Source of the DNA: Wolbachia endosymbiont of Ctenocephalides felis wCfeJ
Lineage (GTDB): Bacteria > Pseudomonadota > Alphaproteobacteria > Rickettsiales > Anaplasmataceae
Length of the DNA stretch: 64,000 nt
Reading direction: 5' to 3'
NCBI RefSeq assembly: GCF_012277315.1
Contig: NZ_CP051157.1
Span: 558,001-622,000, forward strand
Shown piece by piece: positions 60,445 to 64,000 of the stretch; position 1 is the first letter of the stretch; each line of letters starts with the position of its first letter. The position numbers were made by a program, and so were the translations under genes. Below the pieces are notes generated by a model, which was not told the origin of the DNA, made no database searches, and worked only from the letters and a program-made list of their open reading frames with translations.

Positions 60445-63400
60445 ATGAAAAGCTTGCTCGTAGAGAAGAACAGGGCAGTAATACTGTTGCTTATAGTGAT
60501 TTTTATTTTTGGTTCTTATGCCTATATAAAGATGCCAAGAGAAAGCAACCCAGATATACAAATCCCCATAATAAGTGTATTTGTTAGGCTTCCTGGAATT
60601 TCTGTCGAAGATAGCGAGAAGTTATTAGCTATTCCGATAGAAAACGAATTAAGATCCATAGAGGGAGTTAAGGAATTGCAGGCTATGGCAACTGATGATG
60701 GTGCCCATATAATACTTAAATTTGGCACAGAGTATAATAACAAGGAAGTGCTCGATAACGTTCGTTCAAGGCTTTCAAATATAAAATCAAAGTTACCTGC
60801 TGAAGCAGAATCTCCAATAGTCAGCGAAGTAAACCTGAGTTTATTTCCCATATTAAGTGTTGGATTGATTGGTAATTTACCAGAAAGGGCTTTAACTGAG
60901 ATAGCACATAAATTAAAAAAGGAAATAGAATCTTTGCCAAGTGTTCTCAAAGTTAAAGTAGCAGGTATGCGTAAAGAGACAGTAGAAGTGATAATTGAAC
61001 CTACAGTCCTAACAAAATACAACATTCAATCAAATGAAATATTCTATGCTATATCAAACAATAATAAGCTGGTTGAAGCCGGGTCACTAGACAGTGACAC
61101 AGGCAAATACTCAATTAAAGTGTTGGGATTACTAAAAGATGTAGAAGATATTATGGAGATTCCTATTAGGTCTCAAGGTGATGCAGTCTTGAAAATAAAG
61201 GATGTAGCAAAAGTTTATCCTAGATTTGAGGATTATAAGGAATTTGCTCGCATTAATGGGCTGTCTAGTATCGTACTAGAAGTTTCAAAACGCAGTGGCA
61301 AAAATATAATAGACACAGTAAATCAAGTAAAATACTTAATGGATAAGGCAAAAGACCAGTTACCTGAAAATCTAAAAATAGTGTACTTAAACGACCAATC
61401 AAAAAATGTACGTAATGTGCTTGATGAGTTGGAAAATGGCATAATATTTGCTGTGTTGTTGATATTAATCATAATAATACTCTCTATGGGAACAAGAATA
61501 GCTATTCTTGTGGCACTTTCGATACCTGGATCCTTTCTGATTGGAATAATAGCTCTTTACTTCATGGGCATAACTTTAAACATCGTTGTACTCTTCAGTT
61601 TAATTATGGCAGTCGGCATGCTGGTTGATGATGCAATTGTAATCAGCGAATATGCTGACAGAAAGATGATCTGCGGGATGAATAAGATAGAAGCCTTTAG
61701 CACTTCAGTCCGCGACATGTTCTACCCAGTCCTATCGTCAACATTGACTAAATTGGCAGTGTTTTTTCCTTTGTTATTCTGGCCAGATACAATCGGTAAG
61801 TTCATGCAGTATATACCAATTACAATGATTCTAACCTTGACTGGTTCGCTCGTTATGGCTGTGGTTTTTATACCAACACTTGGTGCAATATTTGGTGAGC
61901 CTTCGGTGATTTCAAAAGGGGAAATTAAAAAAATGAATGCAATAGAAAGCGGTGATATAAGGAATACCGGACCTATAATAAGAGCTTATGTGCATATATT
62001 GGAGAAAGTTTTAGACCATCCTAAAAAATTTGTATTTGCTTCTGTACTCATGTTGTTTTCGTTTAGTGTGTTGTACTTTACTTGTGGTCCTGGAGTAAAG
62101 TTTTTTCCAAAAGTGGATTCAGATAATATTTTAATTAGTGTTAAAGCACAAGGAAACTTATCAGCTAAAGAGCGAGATCTGATACTTAAAGAAATAGAGA
62201 ACCGTATTTTAAACATGAAGGAAGAAGTTAAGGTTTTCTACGCTAAATCGGGATTATTTGGCGATAATGTTATCGCTCAAATCCAATTGGAACTTATAGA
62301 TTGGCGCTTTAGGCGCAAAGCTAGAGACATATTAAATGATATAAGAACCTGTGTGCAGGATATGAAAGGAGTAATAGTCGATATTCAAGAAGAAAATCCA
62401 GGACCGTCAGCCGACAAGCCAATACAGATTAACCTTAGCGGAAACGCACTTAACTTAGATTTGGCAGTAGAGAAGATCCTAAAAATCATGAACCAACCTT
62501 CATCGGGGTTTATAAATATTCAAGATAGTAGACCTGCACCTGAAATAGAGTGGAGCATGAATGTCGACAAGAGTAAGGCAGCAAGTTCTGGAGTAAATGT
62601 TGCAACCATTGGCGATTTTATAAAAATGGTTACAAGTGGAGTATTAATTGGAAAGTATAGATCAAATAGCCTAAATGAAGAAATTGATATTATACTTCGT
62701 TTTCCTGAGAAGGATCGCAATATGAAGACTATAGAGAATCTTTTTATTAATACAACAAGCGGTCCGTATCCTATGAGCAACGTAGTAAAATATTCTCCAG
62801 AGAAAAAGGTAAGCAAACTAAGCAGGATTGATGGATCACGCACAGTAACAATTTCTGCTGACGTTGACCATGGGTATCTGGTTGATGAAAGAGTAAAGTT
62901 CATTCAAGGTTCAATAGCTAAGGATTGGGACAGAGAAGTAAAAATTAATTTTAAAGGTGACAAAGAAGACCAACAAAAGTCAGAAGCTTTTCTATTAAAG
63001 GCTTTTGTATTGGCAATTACGTTAATGGTATTGGTACTAGTGACACAATTTAATAGTGTGTACCACACATTTATTGTAATGACAGCAGTATTTTTATCTA
63101 CCACATGTGTATTTTTTGTTTTCTTTCTTATTAATAAAGTTTTTGTAATTGTTATGTGCGGAGTGGGGATAATTGCTTTAGCTGGGATTATAGTAAACAA
63201 TAATATATTGTTACTTGATGCTTTTCATCACCAAGTTAAGATATACGAAAATAATATCAAGCAATGTGTGATAAATGCTTCAGTTTCTCGCGTTAGGCCA
63301 ATATTGCTTACCGTTGCAACTACAGTTCTTGGCCTAATACCAATGATTACCAAACTAAACATCGATTTTTTCTCGTTGCAAGTTACGTATAACGCACCAT

Positions 63401-63519
63401 CAAGCCAATGGTGGGTTGACATTTCAACAACTATAGCATGTGGAATATTAGCCGCAACGGTTCTAACTTTATTTTTTACTCCTGCGTTGCTTGTGATGCA
63501 CAGACATGAAAAAACTTGA
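60445..63519 (+). CDS. RND-family efflux/transport protein (AcrB/HAE1 type)
   Basis: A 1024-residue inner-membrane pump. TM1 (ILLLIVIFIFGSYAYIKM) is followed by PRESNPDIQIPIISVFV and a large periplasmic loop. The TM4 proton-relay segment MAVGMLVDDAIVISEYADRK has the Asp pair, and the second half repeats the plan with GIIALAGIIVNNNILLLDAF. This is the HAE1-type 12-helix layout. No membrane-fusion or outer-membrane partner gene is adjacent, unlike typical tripartite operons. The ATG at 60445 has no clear Shine-Dalgarno. The substrate is unknown. Confidence 0.92.
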   Translation: MKSLLVEKNRAVILLLIVIFIFGSYAYIKMPRESNPDIQIPIISVFVRLPGISVEDSEKLLAIPIENELRSIEGVKELQAMATDDGAHIILKFGTEYNNKEVLDNVRSRLSNIKSKLPAEAESPIVSEVNLSLFPILSVGLIGNLPERALTEIAHKLKKEIESLPSVLKVKVAGMRKETVEVIIEPTVLTKYNIQSNEIFYAISNNNKLVEAGSLDSDTGKYSIKVLGLLKDVEDIMEIPIRSQGDAVLKIKDVAKVYPRFEDYKEFARINGLSSIVLEVSKRSGKNIIDTVNQVKYLMDKAKDQLPENLKIVYLNDQSKNVRNVLDELENGIIFAVLLILIIIILSMGTRIAILVALSIPGSFLIGIIALYFMGITLNIVVLFSLIMAVGMLVDDAIVISEYADRKMICGMNKIEAFSTSVRDMFYPVLSSTLTKLAVFFPLLFWPDTIGKFMQYIPITMILTLTGSLVMAVVFIPTLGAIFGEPSVISKGEIKKMNAIESGDIRNTGPIIRAYVHILEKVLDHPKKFVFASVLMLFSFSVLYFTCGPGVKFFPKVDSDNILISVKAQGNLSAKERDLILKEIENRILNMKEEVKVFYAKSGLFGDNVIAQIQLELIDWRFRRKARDILNDIRTCVQDMKGVIVDIQEENPGPSADKPIQINLSGNALNLDLAVEKILKIMNQPSSGFINIQDSRPAPEIEWSMNVDKSKAASSGVNVATIGDFIKMVTSGVLIGKYRSNSLNEEIDIILRFPEKDRNMKTIENLFINTTSGPYPMSNVVKYSPEKKVSKLSRIDGSRTVTISADVDHGYLVDERVKFIQGSIAKDWDREVKINFKGDKEDQQKSEAFLLKAFVLAITLMVLVLVTQFNSVYHTFIVMTAVFLSTTCVFFVFFLINKVFVIVMCGVGIIALAGIIVNNNILLLDAFHHQVKIYENNIKQCVINASVSRVRPILLTVATTVLGLIPMITKLNIDFFSLQVTYNAPSSQWWVDISTTIACGILAATVLTLFFTPALLVMHRHEKT

Positions 63520-63607
63520 CTTAAATTAGTAATGATTTAATACTGAAAATAGTGCTCTTTGTCCATTGAAGCTATAAATTATAACTGATTATATAGGGTT
63601 TATTTGT

Positions 63608-64000
63608 ATGATTGCTAATCGCAGAAGTAGTGTTAAACAGAAAAGTGACAAAAATAACTTAGTTGGAAGCATTGATATAATAAAAACAGCAGCGGAACTT
63701 TCACTCCAGAAAGGTCTAGATTTTGAAGTAATAATGGAGGCATTAGAAAGTGCTATAGAAGCAGTTGCCCATCAAAAATATGGTAGCAAGAGTAAAATTG
63801 TAGTAAATATAGACAGAAACACAGGGAAAGTTACTTCATACAGAGAGTTAAAGGTCATTGATGATGAATCAAATGGAAAAGAAAATGCCGGATATGACTC
63901 AATTACACTGACACAAGCTAAGTTAATAAAGGAAGATGTAAAAGTTGGGGATACCATTAACGAATTACTTTCCCTCAACACTGATCTTGCTTCAGCAAGA
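63608..64000 (+). CDS. nusA: Transcription termination/antitermination protein NusA (5' part)
   Basis: Cut by the right edge; 131 residues are visible. The ATG at 63608 opens MIANRRSSVKQKSDKNN, an extension of some 15 residues before the NusA N-terminal domain (IIKTAAELSLQKGLDFEVIM then EALESAIEAVAHQKYG). IVVNIDRNTGKVTSYREL and ITLTQAKLIKEDVKVGDTI follow as in the family. This domain binds RNA polymerase. The S1 and KH domains lie beyond the window. Confidence 0.93.
   Translation, partial: MIANRRSSVKQKSDKNNLVGSIDIIKTAAELSLQKGLDFEVIMEALESAIEAVAHQKYGSKSKIVVNIDRNTGKVTSYRELKVIDDESNGKENAGYDSITLTQAKLIKEDVKVGDTINELLSLNTDLASAR

Noticed and set aside
60445-63519. RND gene as part of a complete tripartite efflux operon
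   Set aside because: No membrane-fusion protein or outer-membrane channel gene is present on either side; nusA follows directly.

Overview
This window is from a Wolbachia chromosome (Alphaproteobacteria, Rickettsiales), most likely an arthropod-type strain. The evidence is the AT-rich, low-density coding, a WspB-family outer-membrane protein, ankyrin/TPR/LRR genes of eukaryotic flavour, an IS5-type element, Rpn-type nuclease-transposases, and very many short palindromic repeats, some of them inside genes. The strain cannot be named from sequence alone. The left edge cuts rpoC and the right edge cuts nusA.

Layout. 1-3.9 kb: rpoC (3' part). 4.0-5.2 kb: an IS5-type insertion sequence sitting inside a gene remnant. 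5.4-6.9 kb: ligA lacking its 5' third, including the catalytic lysine. 6.9-14.0 kb: an accessory island with an LRR-TPR protein, an ankyrin gene with a nonsense codon, an intact ankyrin gene with a PRANC-like tail, a secreted CxxCH protein, and a small LRR protein whose N-terminus matches the LRR-TPR protein. 14.2-20.3 kb: ccmA, repeats, wspB, pccB, two tandem Rpn-type genes with matching promoters, tRNA-Thr. 20.3-24.4 kb: mutM, pdxH, rpmF-plsX-fabH. 24.4-30 kb: pepP and the Fe-S cluster block iscU-iscA-hscB-hscA (no iscS beside it). 30-38 kb: ftsY, lysC, a SWIM protein, a rhuM remnant, tyrS, rsfS, rppH, tatD. 38.3-41.9 kb: nuoA-nuoB-nuoC-mdh with a HIT protein. 42-48.9 kb: murF, a complex-I-associated NAD(P)-binding protein, tRNA-Arg, rpe, fmt, rplT, rpmI, a PAS-like protein, a MerR-type regulator and ihfA. 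49-58.6 kb: an MFS transporter, mnmG, fabF-acpP, a polyprenyl synthase, an FKBP-like protein and an MrpD/NuoN-like subunit. 60.4-64 kb: an RND pump and nusA (5' part).

Most genes are housekeeping and group by pathway: fatty acid synthesis (plsX-fabH, acpP-fabF), Fe-S assembly, complex I with malate dehydrogenase, and translation. The parts most worth a second look lie between and inside these genes. A 450-bp sequence occurs twice, 29 kb apart and inverted, each copy carrying a sigma70-like promoter. A MITE-like element has a clean 8-bp target duplication that contains the mdh stop codon. Palindromic elements are inserted in frame in hscA, murF and mnmG. The ligA gene is decapitated. HscB has lost the HPD motif of its J domain. 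Two dense fields of palindromes (52.6-53.4 kb and 58.7-59.8 kb) are built from the same units in opposite orientation.
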